Positions 1 to 15,700 of a stretch of 64,000 nucleotides of DNA are shown in pieces (the first letter of the stretch is position 1; each line of letters begins with the position of its first letter). Made by a program: the position numbers and the translations under genes. The stretch is from positions 1,315,001 to 1,379,000 of the forward strand of contig CM032802.1 in NCBI GenBank assembly GCA_019155185.1. The letters run 5' to 3'. Source of the stretch: Beaufortia kweichowensis. Lineage: Eukaryota > Chordata > Actinopteri > Cypriniformes > Gastromyzontidae. The notes beneath the pieces are model-generated. The model made no database searches. It saw only the letters and a program-made list of their open reading frames with translations, and was not told the origin of the DNA.

Positions 1-1087
1 CCCAGAAGGTTTTGGCTCTGTCCCAATGAGCTGGAATGAAATGCAGGAATCCAGGTACAAAATGAATTCGGAGATCGCGTGCGGTCAACACACACACACA
101 CAAACGCGCACACACACGGCTTTGTGTGCAAATGCACAAAAGCAGAATTAATTTACAAATATGTAGGAATGTAAAGAACAAAATGAAGGTATACTACATT
201 AATTTACCAATGGTTATCAGAGTTTCCGAGAGCGTACCTTTGCTACTAAAGTACTATAGTAATACCGTGGTACTTTTTACTAAAAACAAAACATGCTACT
301 AAAGAAAATAATGTTTCATTTTATTTTAATAACCACAGTCACTGCTTCAAGTTAAATAATACTGTTGTGCCAAGCAAAAACAGATAAACAAAATAAAAAA
401 AAATTAAACTGTAATAAAGGTTTAGTGATGTTACAAGACCACACGAAAAGAAATCTAAAGAAACTAGAAAAAAGTACAGTACAAAGTACAGTAACAGGCA
501 AAGAGCATCTGAGGAAAAAAGATCTTAATCCAGCCAATAATCAGCAACAAAACAAACAAGGACACATTTTTATCAGCCATCATCTCCACACCCTGTTATA
601 TAGCATCTCTCTCTTCCTGTCTCTCAGTTGTTCACAAACTCTTCTGCTCATTCTCACAGTCTCAGAAAGAGAAAGAACTGTTTGTTTTTGCGTCGTAAGA
701 GAACACTATTCCCATGGTCATATATTCAGCACTATTTATAGACAGACATGAGCCCTCATGAAAAATGCCTCGCTCACTCCCGCGTCCTGCATGCGGCCTG
801 CCATCGCTATAGCAACAGAGTAAAAAAACAAGAGGAGGAATAGACCACAGGAACTCTGTATCTGCACATCAGCTCTGTCTTTCTCTCATACCAATGATGC
901 CTAAGACTAAAATGTAATAGTGAAGAAAAGTTTAAAAGAAAGAAAAATATTTCTTTCTGTTTTATAAAATATACACCTGATACAGACCGATTGTGGATTT
1001 GCTAAAACAGAAATGCAGCGTGAGACACGAGGAAAAAGTGTCAATGTTTAATTCTGCCCTAGATATACACATGTACCAGGACAGCAG

Positions 1088-1228
1088 AGGTCATAGGTCA
1101 CCAGCGGGCTGATTCTCTTTGACGCTTGTATCTCCTCACCTCTAACATTCAGGGGTGATAAATACCTCTACCTGTCATAATCAAGAAGAGCTGGAGGTCA
1201 AATGTCAAGGGTCAGACCCTGCTGACCT
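1088..1228 (+). promoter_or_regulatory. Cluster of nuclear-receptor half-sites (DR1 type)
   Basis: AGGTCA-T-AGGTCA, a perfect DR1, occurs at 1088-1100. About 95 bp further, three half-sites spaced by one base (AGGTCA, ATGTCA, GGGTCA; 1195-1214) are followed by an inverted TGACCT at 1223-1228. DR1 elements are bound by HNF4 and PPAR/RXR-type receptors. Function here is inferred from motif density only. Confidence 0.4.
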
Positions 1229-2317
1229 GTGAAGAGCCATGTGTTGTGCTGTGAGCGATAACCTCAAATCTGCCCTACAAACACACACGCATGCACACGC
1301 ACCTGCAACTATATGCATGTAGAAACTAAACTTGACCAATCAATCAACTGAGATGGATTGACAAATCTGACATAGCATACATGCACAAAGAGTGAGGCAC
1401 TGAATGACAAAGACTATATTTACTGGCAACAGTTGTTCTTTCTGCTGAATGCAACTTTGTCTTTTATGGAATGAAAACTGCCAATGAGAAGCAGATGTAA
1501 GTATGACGATACAGTCGGTCCAAATGATAAAAATAGATGCAGATAAAGGGATGAGAAGAGTGGAGGACAAAGAGTTTTGCTGGAGGGAAAGAGGAGGTAC
1601 AGTACCCGGGACGAGGAGGAGGTGCTGGTGCTGGCAGAAACTTTAAGGTCCGTATCTGGAAACACAAAAACCTTTGCCAAACTCAGGCACTTCCTATTCG
1701 TCCACGAACATCAGCTTACTAAAGCACATTACAGTACAAACAAAAGTAGTCTTTCAACTCTTAACCAATCAGCATTTAACTTTCAATCTCACATCACATA
1801 CACCACAGACACAAAAATAAAGAAAAGTTCAAAAACAAAAAAGATGGTGCAGTGTGTGTTGTATGTGATCTTCAGGAAATCAAAAAAGCTACACAATTCA
1901 GATTCAGAAAAGCAAAACCCTGAAGATTAAAGCCAGTAAATGTCGTGTCTAATTTTCATTCAAGAGTCCCTTGAATGTAATAGCTAAACGCTTGTTCTGT
2001 TACAGTTTCATACTGATGTCATCTAATATTTCAGCAGACCTCTGCCAGAAAGTCATGTTGAACAAGCACATGAGCGAAAGGTTACATGGCGATGAGAGCA
2101 TCATTAATTTTCATTCTCTGAAACACATGGGCTAAATCTGGGCTCCTTTAACTGACACGAGAGCATGTATTTGACATCACGCCATTTTTAAAATTCACAA
2201 GCTCATTTTAAATAAGTCCAAGACCGAGTCATCCCTTTAAGAAGAGAGAACGTTTAAAAAAGCAGCCACAAAAAAGGAAAATGTTTTTACAGCTGCGTCT
2301 GTTCTTCTATTTCTAGA

Positions 2318-2374
<57 letters not shown>
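2318..2374. repeat. (GAAA)n microsatellite
   Basis: About 14 GAAA units, nearly perfect. Confidence 0.95.
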
Positions 2375-5300
2375 GAAGCAAAGTACTGGTGTGATATAAT
2401 AAAAAACAACAGCGTAAACACAAGATGTAAAGACAAAGAGAGGACAGACAGACAATGATAAATGATATTCAAACTTATAAAGTTGGATCATTGCATTGTG
2501 CACATTTGCAATATATTTTGATAATATATCTTGCAGCCCTACAAGAAATAAAAGTCCTTATGCATTTGGAGAGAAAAGTCATAAATGAGACATGAAATGA
2601 GTTCCAACAGAATTTGGTGATGTATCAGATCTAATTTTAAAGCTCTACATTATTTCTGTTTTGTAACAAATAAAAATAGTCATGAACTCAACTTCACAAT
2701 GTTCTTTATGCTCTTTGCAGTCTGAAATATGATTAAAGACAGACACACACACAAACCCTGTAACCCCAAACAGGGTTTCTATTACCTGTTCTAGCAATAC
2801 AGACGTCTTATTCACAGGAGGTCAATCAAGACATAATGACATGATTTAGTGTCCTGCAGCAGTCATCTCTGTCAATCTTTATCTCTCTGAGCGAAACATT
2901 CAGCCGCTTCCGACCGTCTGCCCTACAGTTTCCTCTCCTGCGTTCCTGCATCATTATCCCAATTATCATTAGCTGGTAATTAGGGCTATTATGATTGATG
3001 AAGGCTGATCTGTGGGTCTCGCTGAAGAAGTGGGACCCTTAAAGTCCAGCCAGAGGACAGACCGCTCTCCTCCATCAACAACGACACGCTCACAAATGTT
3101 TAAATGTGCTCTCAATATTGCCAACACATGACAACCTCCTCCTGCTGTTTATAAGAGAAACCTGTCAGGAACACAGCCAGGCCATAATTCACACCAAAGT
3201 CAAAGGAAAGAAATGAGAAGAAAACAACTTAGGTTGAAACTTTTTCCCTTTTAAAAGCAAATTAAGCATTTATACATAATGGTACTATATTGCATGACAG
3301 TAATGATAATTCAAGATATGAAGATAAGAATAAGAAGCAACGTTTACAATAATAGAAAATGTACCCTAAAAACCCTCTAAGGTCAAATATATTTTTAAAA
3401 CAGTTTCCTGGCATGAACCTTAGAAAAGGAAAGCTGGATCTGACTCAATTCCTGCCACACTTTTTAATGGTTTACATGTCTATTTTAGAAATATTTTACT
3501 TGCATTCTTTGTCTATCTTTAGGTTGGTATATGAGAAGGGGCCTGAAAAAGCGAAAACAAACCAGATGCTATTTTAGGTCTGTCAAACATCACTCTTGCC
3601 TGTGCAAATTCAGTTCCGGACCACCTGTAATACGACTGGAAACCCAAACACAGATAATTATACCACAGTAACATTAACTGTTGCAGAAGTGTGACGTGAG
3701 CGTCCTATCATTCCCAACAGTATGTGACGTTATTCTTCAGTCAGACTGGCTGTTATGGTTGGCTGTGCAAACGCTGTGTTAAAAACGCTTGTGTAAGAAG
3801 ACCTCAGCTAACTGCTTATTTGGGATTACAACAAAACTACTAGTTTGACTGTGATGTCATTATTACTAACATTTAAAGACACTAGAGCAGAACATTGCAT
3901 CTATGGCTGGATAATATACAGAATATGTACAAAATTCATAATGCTTTTGATGGCAATATAGAATGATAAAAACTGACTTGCAAATGCAAAGATTTGTATT
4001 TGTTATAGCAAAGAGTTTAGCCAAGAACTCTATTATGTTTAACTTTACAATTTACTACAACAAATAAACCAAAGCAATCACTATGGCAAATGCAAAGATT
4101 TTCATTCAATTAAATCCAGATACATTTCATTAAATTAAATTACATTTGGACACTACAAGTACTTGTGAGTGCATAAAGAGATGTTTTAATATTATTAATG
4201 TTAATGTCATTTAGTAGCAAATTGAATCAGTTTCAAAATGCTTGAATAAATCAGTTTTAACTGATTAATTTCCATGAACATTTTTTGCTACTGTATATCA
4301 CCCAGCCCTAAATACACACCTAACAACTGAACTGACCAAGAGTACAAGACTAAATAACTGTTTGATATGCAAATCTTTTGTTATGGCAAGTCATCTCTCA
4401 TCTGATCAAACTTATTCAGACACACACTATAACCCATTTGGACTAAAAATAATACTACCATCCAAGAGAAGAACCTGCCTGAGTTTTAGGTCCAACTTTA
4501 AGGCTTTTGTCATATTCCAGAACCTTCCTCCTGGAGGTTGGACCTGAACTCTTATAGTCCTTCCTCCCATCACCATGGAGATGTGAATCCCTCCCAAACC
4601 TCCGCAGTGACGCCATTAAAGACAAACAAAGAGTAAAAGAGAACCAGCACGAAAGTCTCCATCCGTCTCCTTGAGACTGGCACACATTCTCTCAGTTTGA
4701 TCTCGAGATGTGCCCATGTTGTCCTGCCAAGTGCATGTGCGGTGTCAGTCGGTGAGGGACCGTTGATCCGGTGATCCCACACGCTAAAGGCCCAGCGGCC
4801 CACACGCTCATCCATCCCGCAGCCCGCTACAGAACACGCATTGTCTGTCAGTTACAGCGAGTGGGCTCGGACGTCAACGCGGAAACGCTGGAAAATGCCG
4901 AGTATGTTTCATTTACAAGCCAAAGCAACAACACACACAACTATTACAAGCACAATTTCTTATGTTAATTGTAACTGTGACAAAACTGCTGTTCGGTTTC
5001 CAAAGACATTTGCCATTTCTAAGGCAGAACTGGTGCCAGAGACGATTCTTTTCTAAGCTGTCCAAGAACACTGTGGAGAACACTGATGTACAGAGAAAGA
5101 AAATGAAATATGGAGGTCTAACCCACATCAGACAAACAGCAAAGTCATTCTGACTTTCTGAAGACCACATCACAGAGAGAAGAGCTGAATGAAATGGACA
5201 AAAATGTTTTAACCAATCCAGACAAATGTTTTAATAATTACACATTAGATATTTAGATGGATCTAATGATTATTAAATGGATATGGACCAGCATCTCCCA

Positions 5301-7843
5301 AGCATGAACACTGTAAAATGAACTTCTTGCTTAGTATTTTTGTTTAGTTTTGCAATTCAAATATCTAAAAAATCTTGAAAAGCAAAATGATTTTACCTCG
5401 TTTACTGAAAAACGAGATCAAATGTAAGTGAGTTTATGCGTGAAACAAGCGAAAATATTAAGATAATAAATAAGCTTTATTAAGCACCTAATAAAGAGGT
5501 ATCTTTTTGAAAAAGTTTATATTCTTTACCCCATTAGCACATATTTTGACTTGTTTCAAGGCCAAACTCTCTTACATTTAATTTCTTACACTAAGTAAGA
5601 AATTCATTTTTCAAACAAAATCTAAAAGCCCTAATGAAAAGACGCTAAAAAGGAGCTAAAAGTCATTTTCTGTAACAGTCAACATTTCTCCACCATTCAT
5701 GCCTTGATGTAAAATCAGTGAGATGAGTTACATGGAAAATAAACAACTGGACACACACGCTGGAGCAATGCCAGAGGAATCATGGGAAAGGGTGAACTGC
5801 ATGATTCTACGACCCTGTTCTCATACAGCGGTCTGGAGATCCTCTTAACCAGAAAACACAACAACACAACCTTCATCCAGTCGTATCCTGCTATAACACA
5901 TTTCACTACACCTCCTCGCTCCTTTGAAGATTCACTGGCAAAGCGTTTGCTTGAGTTGGCGGCGTTCTTGTTTTAATAATTCACAATATGAGCAATGAGT
6001 GATTGTTCTGCGAGACACATCAACATGTGTGATGTCATTTGCATTTTATTCTTAATAATGGAGCGAGGAGAAAATGAGAACATGCAGAACTGTAGGCGGC
6101 CCTGTCAGCAAAATACACATCTGAACAACAAAAACATACCAAAATCTGTCAATCTGAGCAGCCACGTGTGGAAAACATGGAGACATTTGAGCTAAACTCA
6201 TTTAAAAGAGACTTGATGACTGTTCTTTTATACAATTATGAAACTTCATGGCATCACATATAAAAATGTATTGAGCAGAGTTATAAACTGATGTTACAGA
6301 CTGAATAAAACAGCATTATTTCTTGTAAAACAGCAGACAATATTGTAAGGGGACTTATTTTATCTACTCTTGCTCAAATATATGGACATGACTGATGAAT
6401 GTTGATACATCAAATCCTAGGACTTGAGAAAGTGTGCCATTACCAAAACCATCAGACTATTTATTTACCTGACAGACAATGAAACAAACAACATTTTTAC
6501 AAGATTACACAAGAATCTAATATTACAGAAACATGAGTCAGACTTGATCAATATTGATCAAGCCGTGATTTTACCTCACTGGAAAACATGGTCAACCAAA
6601 TGACAATTACTCTATAAAAGACACATCAAGTATGAAGATCAAACAAACATGACACGTGTTCCTGAGTGACTTTAACATCTGTCAACCTGATGCTGTTGAC
6701 ATTTGAAACTAATCATGAGTAAAAGGAAATGATGCGAGATAAACCAGGATAAAGACTAGATTAAACTAAACAGTAAACTGTCAATAGTCTGGCTAGTTCA
6801 CACACATCATCATCTCCATTCATTTGAACATTTACCTTCCCCTAGTCCTGTGTTGAGATTTGATCATTACAGTGATTGTGATTCTTCAGTTTATCCTGTT
6901 TAAACTGTTAGTAGTTTTATTATAAGAGTCTCATCCTCACAGATAACAAACACAAACAGAAGACAAAGCAGAATTACAGGAAAACAGTCAACAAGACCAT
7001 AACACACAGGATGATAGTGATGCTTGTTTTATATTAACATCACGTTTCACATTACATACATGTTTTACTAAAAATAAGATATATTATATAAACTTTCAGA
7101 TCAGAAGATTAACAGAATTACACTCCTATATTACTTCCTGAAGATCCAAGACTATCCGACACAAACATGTCCTGTGGGGTTGTGACCCTTGGGTGAACAT
7201 TTCTGCTGTGAGGGAATTATGGGAAGCGTCTCATACTCTACACTTAAGTCAGTCCCAAACATAAATCTGATATATTAAAATATATTTACAGACAAGTTCA
7301 CATATGGCAATATATCAGATTTCTGTGTGAGGTGGGGAGGAAAAATATCCATTTAAGGATATTTTAAATATTAAAAATGTATTCAGTTACTGGTAGCAGC
7401 ATTGTTTTAAGGTTCACGAATAGGAAAATAGGAACAGAGAGCAACACTAGTGTTCACATTAATAAAGGTGTTTAGTGCTACAACTACAGTCAGTGCCAAG
7501 CCTTAAGAAATGTGTTCAACAAATGCATGAATGTAATATATATTAAAAATGTTATTATTCAATTACATCATTGGTAATGCATCATGTCATCAGTAAAGCA
7601 CTGCTTAATAAAAATCTTGGTTGGTTTGGCTCGAGGATTTGAGCTCTTTATGAAGATTATTTTCACAAGCAAAGCCACGGACACACATGCAGACCCTCAA
7701 TATTAAGACAATGCAGGACAGTAAAGACTTTACAAAAAAATAAAACAAGATAATCACAGCCGGATGTTTCTTAAAACTCTATCATGATTGTTCCTTACTG
7801 GAGGGGAGTACATTATCTGTCCATTAGACCTGCTCATACGTGA

Positions 7844-7950
<107 letters not shown>

Positions 7951-8229
7951 CACATTGTGAAGGGATGAAGTCATTCCTGTCATTCTTCCAGAAATGAGAT
8001 TTAGGCCTGATATCAGGTACACTGACAGAGCAAAAGGTTTAATGTAGGACAGCAGAGGGAAAGTGATACTTGCATGTGAAAAAAACAGTGATTGAATGGA
8101 AATGAGGCGAGCGAGTGGAGAAGAGCCGAGGAAAATGGAGGAAAATTTTGTTCTTCCCTGTTGTTTTCTTTCAAACAGCCAACAGGAATGTGGCCTTCTT
8201 TCACTTCAATACAAAATGGCCATAGAGTA

Positions 8230-8490
<261 letters not shown>

Positions 8491-9230
8491 TGTTCCTTTC
8501 AAGTGTACACCACAGGAAACTAGTCCCTTTCTTAACATAAACACCCCAATTACAAGATTCTTTGTATTATATAATTGCAAAAAAAAATGTATGAATGGTG
8601 TTTAATGGTGTTTCATGCTTACTTTTCTAAGAATGACATGATTTATTTTTACACAAAGGACAAAAAAAGAAACAAGAACTTGCCTAGCAACATCCCAGCT
8701 CTACTGTAACCATCTTATTAGCCACATAGCAACACCCTGACAACAACCCTTAACACTGGACAATACCAATGGCTTGATTTCTGTTCACTTAACTTTTTTA
8801 GGCCCTGACAGACGTATTTATCAATTAAAACTTAACATCCTTTACCAAGTTAAACTCTAACTTTTTTCTTAAAGTGAACTGATGGATCATGCACAATAAG
8901 ACCAGGGACATTTATTAACAAAGTACATTTGACCATACCGTCTCCAACACCATAAAGAGCTAAATGATCACACAGAACGAGACATCTTACAAACACCATT
9001 ACATAACTGTCTGAGGAATCATACAGCAGGAATTATGTCTGGTAAGATGGTACAGTGCAGACATGACTGTCACCGCTCTGAGACCACCGTCCAAACACAG
9101 GCAGACAGCAAACACATGCACTCATCCGGACTGAGCCTTTAATCCTGCTAAAGATACTGTACAGCAGTTACGGCCAGAACAGCATCAAAGCACTGACAAC
9201 TCATGCAAACACACATATATCACGTCACAT

Positions 9231-9254
9231 CGTGTGTGTGTGTGTGTGTGTGTG
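9231..9254. repeat. (GT)n microsatellite
   Basis: A short run of about 11 GT units. Confidence 0.9.
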
Positions 9255-10259
9255 TCACGCCGGGCACTTCCAGATCAGAGAGGCACATTCCTGCTTCTGC
9301 AGATCATCAAGCATATTAGTGACCACAACAACTTCCTGTTTCTGTTCCCCAGCTTCCTGTCTGCACAGGATCACCGACAGTCCTGCTGATAAAGGAGCCA
9401 AGACACACACATATACACTACACCCGTGTGCCAGTGTGTCAGGCTCTCAAACACACAAACAAACAAACTGACATAAACACAACATACCATCTGTTCCTCA
9501 TCTGTTATCTGTATGATTTGCTCTCTTATGAACTCTGTAATTCACTCTTAGAGAATTTAATTTGCACAGTCTCAGTTCAGACACGCTTTCTTTAAAGGAA
9601 TGTTCCAGCTTTAATACAACTTAAGGATGTGACAATGTTGAATACCAAAGAAAACGATTTCAATTAATCCAACCAGGTTTTTGTTGAAAGTTTTAGACTT
9701 TTGATTCGTAGGAAATTAACTTGTTAATTAATTGCTTACTGTCGTTACATGACATGGACTTCATTTGTGTTACAAAACTGTTTAAGTTTATCTATTGAGG
9801 AAAACACAAAGAAATTACATTAAGAAATTTATTACAAGTTTATGTACCAAGAAAAGTAGTCCAACCACTAGTCAAATTTACATAAAGTAAATAAAGAATA
9901 ATTATACAAAAAGCATTTCTGTGTTTAAGCCCTTAATGCCAATTTCTTTCTTTTCTCAGTGTCTTTTATAGACAAAATTATTTTCTGTGTTGAAATGCTT
10001 TTCAGAAAGCTTAACATGCACAAAACCTGGAACAAACTCTTTCATTCTTATATGTGACAGTGTTGACCTTCTCTATCCTAAAACAGTTTCTCATTACTTC
10101 AGCATTGAGATATCTTTACAGGTTACCCACAAAGAGCTCAAGCTGGGCGTTTTCCTCCTACTGCCCATCCACATGTGTTTTTCCTTTAGGTTTTCTTTTT
10201 TTCTAGGGCGTGTGCATTGTTACTGATCCTCACAACCTCAGGGAATACTTAACTATCCC

Positions 10260-10609
<350 letters not shown>

Positions 10610-10654
<45 letters not shown>
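10610..10654. repeat. (CT)n microsatellite
   Basis: About 22 CT units ending the duplicated block. Confidence 0.95.
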
Positions 10655-10657
<3 letters not shown>

Positions 10658-12727
10658 CTGAAGAATGAATACAGTTCACGGTCATTACCAGAGCCTCAAC
10701 TTTACATAATCAATGTCATTACTGTGGTTAGTCATTACACCATTACCCAAATGACACACAGCGCTTCCAAACATACAGAAAGAATTAAACAAAACATATC
10801 CTGTCACACTTAAAAATGTATAATTGTATTACTATATAAAAACTATTGAAATTTATTTTGCAATACAACTCAATTTCAAATATATATATGATATAACAGC
10901 ACAAATTCACTTTTACAACTTCATATCATAAACAATGGACATATTGTTCAAAATAAAAATCTTTTGAATAGTTTCTTGACAAGAAATGTTACTGAAACAT
11001 GCCTATAGTTAACATGCTGATCTACACCTGTGGATTCTCCATTCCAGTCCTGAAGACCCCAACACTGCACGTTTTGTATTTCCTCTTATCTGACACACCC
11101 AATTTAGTTCACAGATCTCTCTATAATCTCTCTGTTAAATATGAGAGACATCCAGAAGACTCCAGCATTAAAACTGAGAAGCCCTGTGCTAACACCTGTG
11201 TGAACTAAAGAAGATCTGACTTCATACATCCATGAAAAATCACTGACACCTAAAAATTACTACTAAGCTGAAACTTAAAGCTTGAGAAGTCTCTCTGTTT
11301 TAAAACAAACACTACTTTCTTTAAAACTGTATGTTATAATGCAAATACTTAAATGAGCACATAGTTTCAAGGGCTGCTGTATATAAATGAAATATTGTAA
11401 ATAAAGCTGTAAGAAAAGACAACATGAACATGAGCTAAACTGAAGTCAAAGCATTAAGATCGGGGAAGGTGCCTGAAGCCAAAAGAAACGTTTAGCTTTA
11501 TTTAAGCTTTGTGTTTTATTATCACAGTACAAATTTCATTGTGTGTGTCTATGACCCCAAATTAAATGACAAGGCCAAGCAAACATTTTCCCCACTGTTT
11601 CATAATGACCCTCACAAGAAAAAAGTCAAGAGAGGAATGTGGGTCCTGTGTGCCAACATGCTGTCATTCAAACAAACTCATCTGCACCCTTTATATAATC
11701 AGCCAATATCAAGCAGCAGCTCCAAATAGCCCAATACTAAAACGACAAGCTGGCACAGATGAAATCTCAAGAAAATACAACACCATAAAAGGTGGACAGA
11801 GGAAACTATGACCAACCCCAGTGTCTGAGGCAGACAGACTGTGCTACAAAAGGCCAACTAAAGCCATACAGAGAAGAAATTCATCACAGAGAGTATGCAA
11901 GAAAACATCACAGACATACACCCCCAAATACAACACTCTAAAATATAAAATATCACAATAGTATTTGTCCTTAAAGTCTTTAAAGGTAACACAAGCTATT
12001 TTAAAATAGCAACATTTCAAATTGTTCTAATGTCCCACACAACGGATAAACTGTTGTATAAATACACAAGAAGAAATACACATTTCCTTCCAAATATGCC
12101 AGCAAAGAATGCCAGAACATTACAACTTTCATAGAGTAGAGTAAACAAAGGAACATATGCAGACACACACACACACACACACAATCCAGGCAATTGACCA
12201 AAAGAAAGGTAGAATAAGGCAAAGACAGACAGCATGAAGCCAGAACCTGTTGTGGGTAAAATACATGTCCTTCATATTTCTAAGAAGCATCATTCAGTTC
12301 TGCTTATTCCATCTTGTTCAGACAAAAACAAATGTCATGAGCTGTAAATTCAGATACACTGGAACATGAGGAATCAACACATCAAACGCTCTACAAATAG
12401 AGACATGACTTAACACACACCAACTCTCATCCAAGTTCTCCTCAGAGTGATATATCAGTTTTATCCCTAGTTTCATCTAACTCAGTTCAGGAGGCGTCAT
12501 AAAATTAAAAACTATGCAGAAAAAACAACTTACTTTACAAAAGCTTCACACCTCAATTCCTGGACCACATTTGAATAGTTAGAAAACATTACAAAATATT
12601 TGGAAAATGACTTCCAAATCAAACAACTGTCCTCGGAAACACATGCTCCATGACTCACCATCAACAAAACAGATAAAAAAAAAAACCAACAAATGCCTTA
12701 TAAAGATATAAACAGAAAATCACTCAC

Positions 12728-15700
12728 CACTCTCGGTTTGGGCTTCAGTGGGGCAGTGGCAAGTTCCTCACTGGACTTCCTCTCTGGTTTTGACTCTGCA
12801 CAGGTGGTAGGACCTGAAGATGTAGATGTAGGACCCTCGGGTATACCCACACCAGTGGGTGCAGGGGTCTCAGTTGGGCCCTCAGGGGAGATTACAGCCA
12901 AGATGTATTGCTCTGTGACATCCTCTAATGATGGAGTATGCTCAACCGGGGCTACTTTGGTGGCCGGTGAAGTCTCATGGCTGGTCCTGTGGTGGTCTAC
13001 TGGCACAAATGTGGCTGGTTCACTGGCATGACGGACATGTTTAGATCTGACCTTTGAGACTGGAAGCTTGGGGAGGATAGAGGCGATATCAGGCTGTTCA
13101 GCAGATAGTTCCTCATTCTGTTCCTCTAGTTGATCACTGTCATCACAAGAGAGCTGATGGGTAAAGCGGTTAGTGCGTTTCTTAGAGCTTCTACGACTCA
13201 TGCGGGGAGACAAAACCTGAGCTAGCTTGGGGTCAAAGGTAAAGGGTGGCTCGTCCGCCACTTTTGCTTCTCCATTATGCCCAAGGTGGGAGGGTAAAAC
13301 ATGCTCAGATTGGGAACGAGGCCTCCTGGGGGAACAGTAAAGCTGGTGTTCACTGTTGAGTTCCCAAAGCTCATCTCTTTGCTCAGATAAGATGGGCTCA
13401 CTGCTGGAAGGTGGTATGGAGTGTTCTAATTCACTAATTGGCTCGCTGGAACTTCTTTGAAATTCCATGGCTGTATCTGCCAGTTCTCCACGTCTGCTGG
13501 GATCGCTAAAACTCTTCTTCTTCACTGCCTTGCCATTTGCTTTCTCATCAATCAGGTTGTCCATTGCTCCGGGTTCGCACACAATGCTTTGAATCACTGT
13601 GTTGTAATCTTGCAGGCTATTGCTACAAACAGAGAGGTCACTGGCAGCACTGCCTGTGTATTCAGAAAGATCTGCAGCTGAAGACTGTACACAACCACTC
13701 ACCTTGGAGTTTAAAGAGAGTGAACTGAGCAGGTTGCTATCCATAGAGAAGGTCTTTCCGCCATCCTCTGTGATTGATCGCCTTCTGTGAGGCATGGGAT
13801 CACTCAGCGAGCGGTATGCAGACTCACCAACTGACTCTCCGTTACTGCCATTGCTGGAGTCCGAGCCATTGTTACCAGCTGAGGAGAATTTCCTTCGCCT
13901 GCGGATAGCACTCGGAGTCGACGGTGCCTCTGAGACCCCCTGGTTTACATTTTTATTGCTGCTAATGTCTCCTCCTGTGGTTACTCCCTCATACTCTGTC
14001 CTAACAGAGGGAACTTGAGAAGAGAGAGACTCTTCTGGTGTTGTATCAGGCAATCCTGACTGATTCCAAATGGTGAGGGTCTGACCCAGCAGGTCATTAC
14101 TACAGGATAACCCCCCATATGAGTTAACCTCTGGCTCGGTGACAATTCCTTCATCTGTCAGGCTAGATTCATGACCTGAAAGTTCATCTAATGACTTATC
14201 ACAGAACACATTCTCCTCTGAATTCCCCTTCTGTAAACATTTTCCACTTTCTCTGTCAGTCTCTCCTTCCTTACACTCTGTAAAAACAGCATGTTCAAGA
14301 CTTTTCTTCTCCTGCTTTGCCTCATCTTCTTTTTCAATGTCTTCTTTAACAATTCTCTTCAAACTTTCTTTCTCATAATCATCATAATTCTTACTTTCAC
14401 TCATTTGACAAATGTCCCTTATTACCTGTCTGGCTTCCTGCACATAGCGGTCTTGTAGAGGGGTTGGCATTGGCTCTTCATAACCGTAAACACTCCTGCA
14501 GTCATCGCTCTCCACCTCCCTGTCAGAAACCACCACACGCTCTCCACTACCTTCACAGTCTAGCCGTTGCTCAGAGGAACTCCTCAAACCTGGCCCACCT
14601 CCATAATACCGCTGCCCTGCAGGCTTGTCAGAGTAGGTGAAAGACTTCGCCCTTCTCAAAGTAGCAGTGAGATCTTTCAAGGAGGGCCGTCCAGGGTGCA
14701 GTTGATGCGTCTTGGAGCCCATTCTGTACACTGATGTGCCCTGGCCAACCTGAAACACAGAGTTCACACCTTCCTCATCGCCTTGTCCTTTCTTCCTCAT
14801 TCTTAACTCAGATAAATCTGTCTTAAGGTAGCTAAGAAGCGATAGAGTTTCTGAGGAAATATCAGGGTTTGACATAGAGATTCTGTTCTTGTCTTTATCA
14901 TTATTTAAAGAATGATGAAATACCTTGTTTTCTGAAGTGTCTGCTTTAAACTCTGCAGAAGTAAAGTTGGGCAACAGCCTGGAATGAACTCGAACTGGGG
15001 CACGGGAAAAGTTGTCTCCATGGCCAAAACTGGGTGAACGGTACATGGTGGCATTCCCATGGTATGTTTTACTCTTTACAGCTGATGAGGCCCTGCCAAT
15101 GATGTGGGTGCTGGTGGGTTGATCATCTTCCTTTAATGTCTCTGTGCTGGAATATCTGCTGCTGCTTCTTGACCCCAATGGACTGGATATAAATGAGGGT
15201 ATGGTTACCTTTGACACTCGTGACACCTGTGGGACAGGGCTGGCTCCTGCTGGTCCCTCAAAAGTCCTATATAGTTGCTTAAAGCTGTCCTTAGATGCAT
15301 GTGAACCTTGAGATGAGTTACCTCGTGTCCATGACAGGCCTGTAAAGCATCCTCTAGACCGTAGGCTCTCAATCCCACGGCCCACTGGCCGAGAATCACT
15401 GGACTGCTGATAGCTCTCGAAGCGCTCCATCTTTACAGGTTGATCGTCGCTGTCATCTGATACCTCATTATCCCTGCTGCAGCTACTTTTCTTCTTTTTC
15501 CTTAGTGAGCGGCGTCTGATATCCCTGTTGTAGTGAGCTAGCGTTGCGGGACTATCCTCCTCACTGCCTGAAGACCTTCCCCTCACCTTAACCCTGGAGC
15601 CGTGCTTGTTTTGAAGGATGTGTGTGCCGAATGTCCTTCCAGTCGACTCTTTGTCCTCTTCTCCAGAGCTCAGTCTTTCCCGGGTGCCGGCTAACTCCAC

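Noticed and set aside
12693..14018. Plus-strand frames of 60-112 codons in the 12.7-14 kb region
   Set aside because: They are antisense to the long ARHGEF17 exon and show no family signature.
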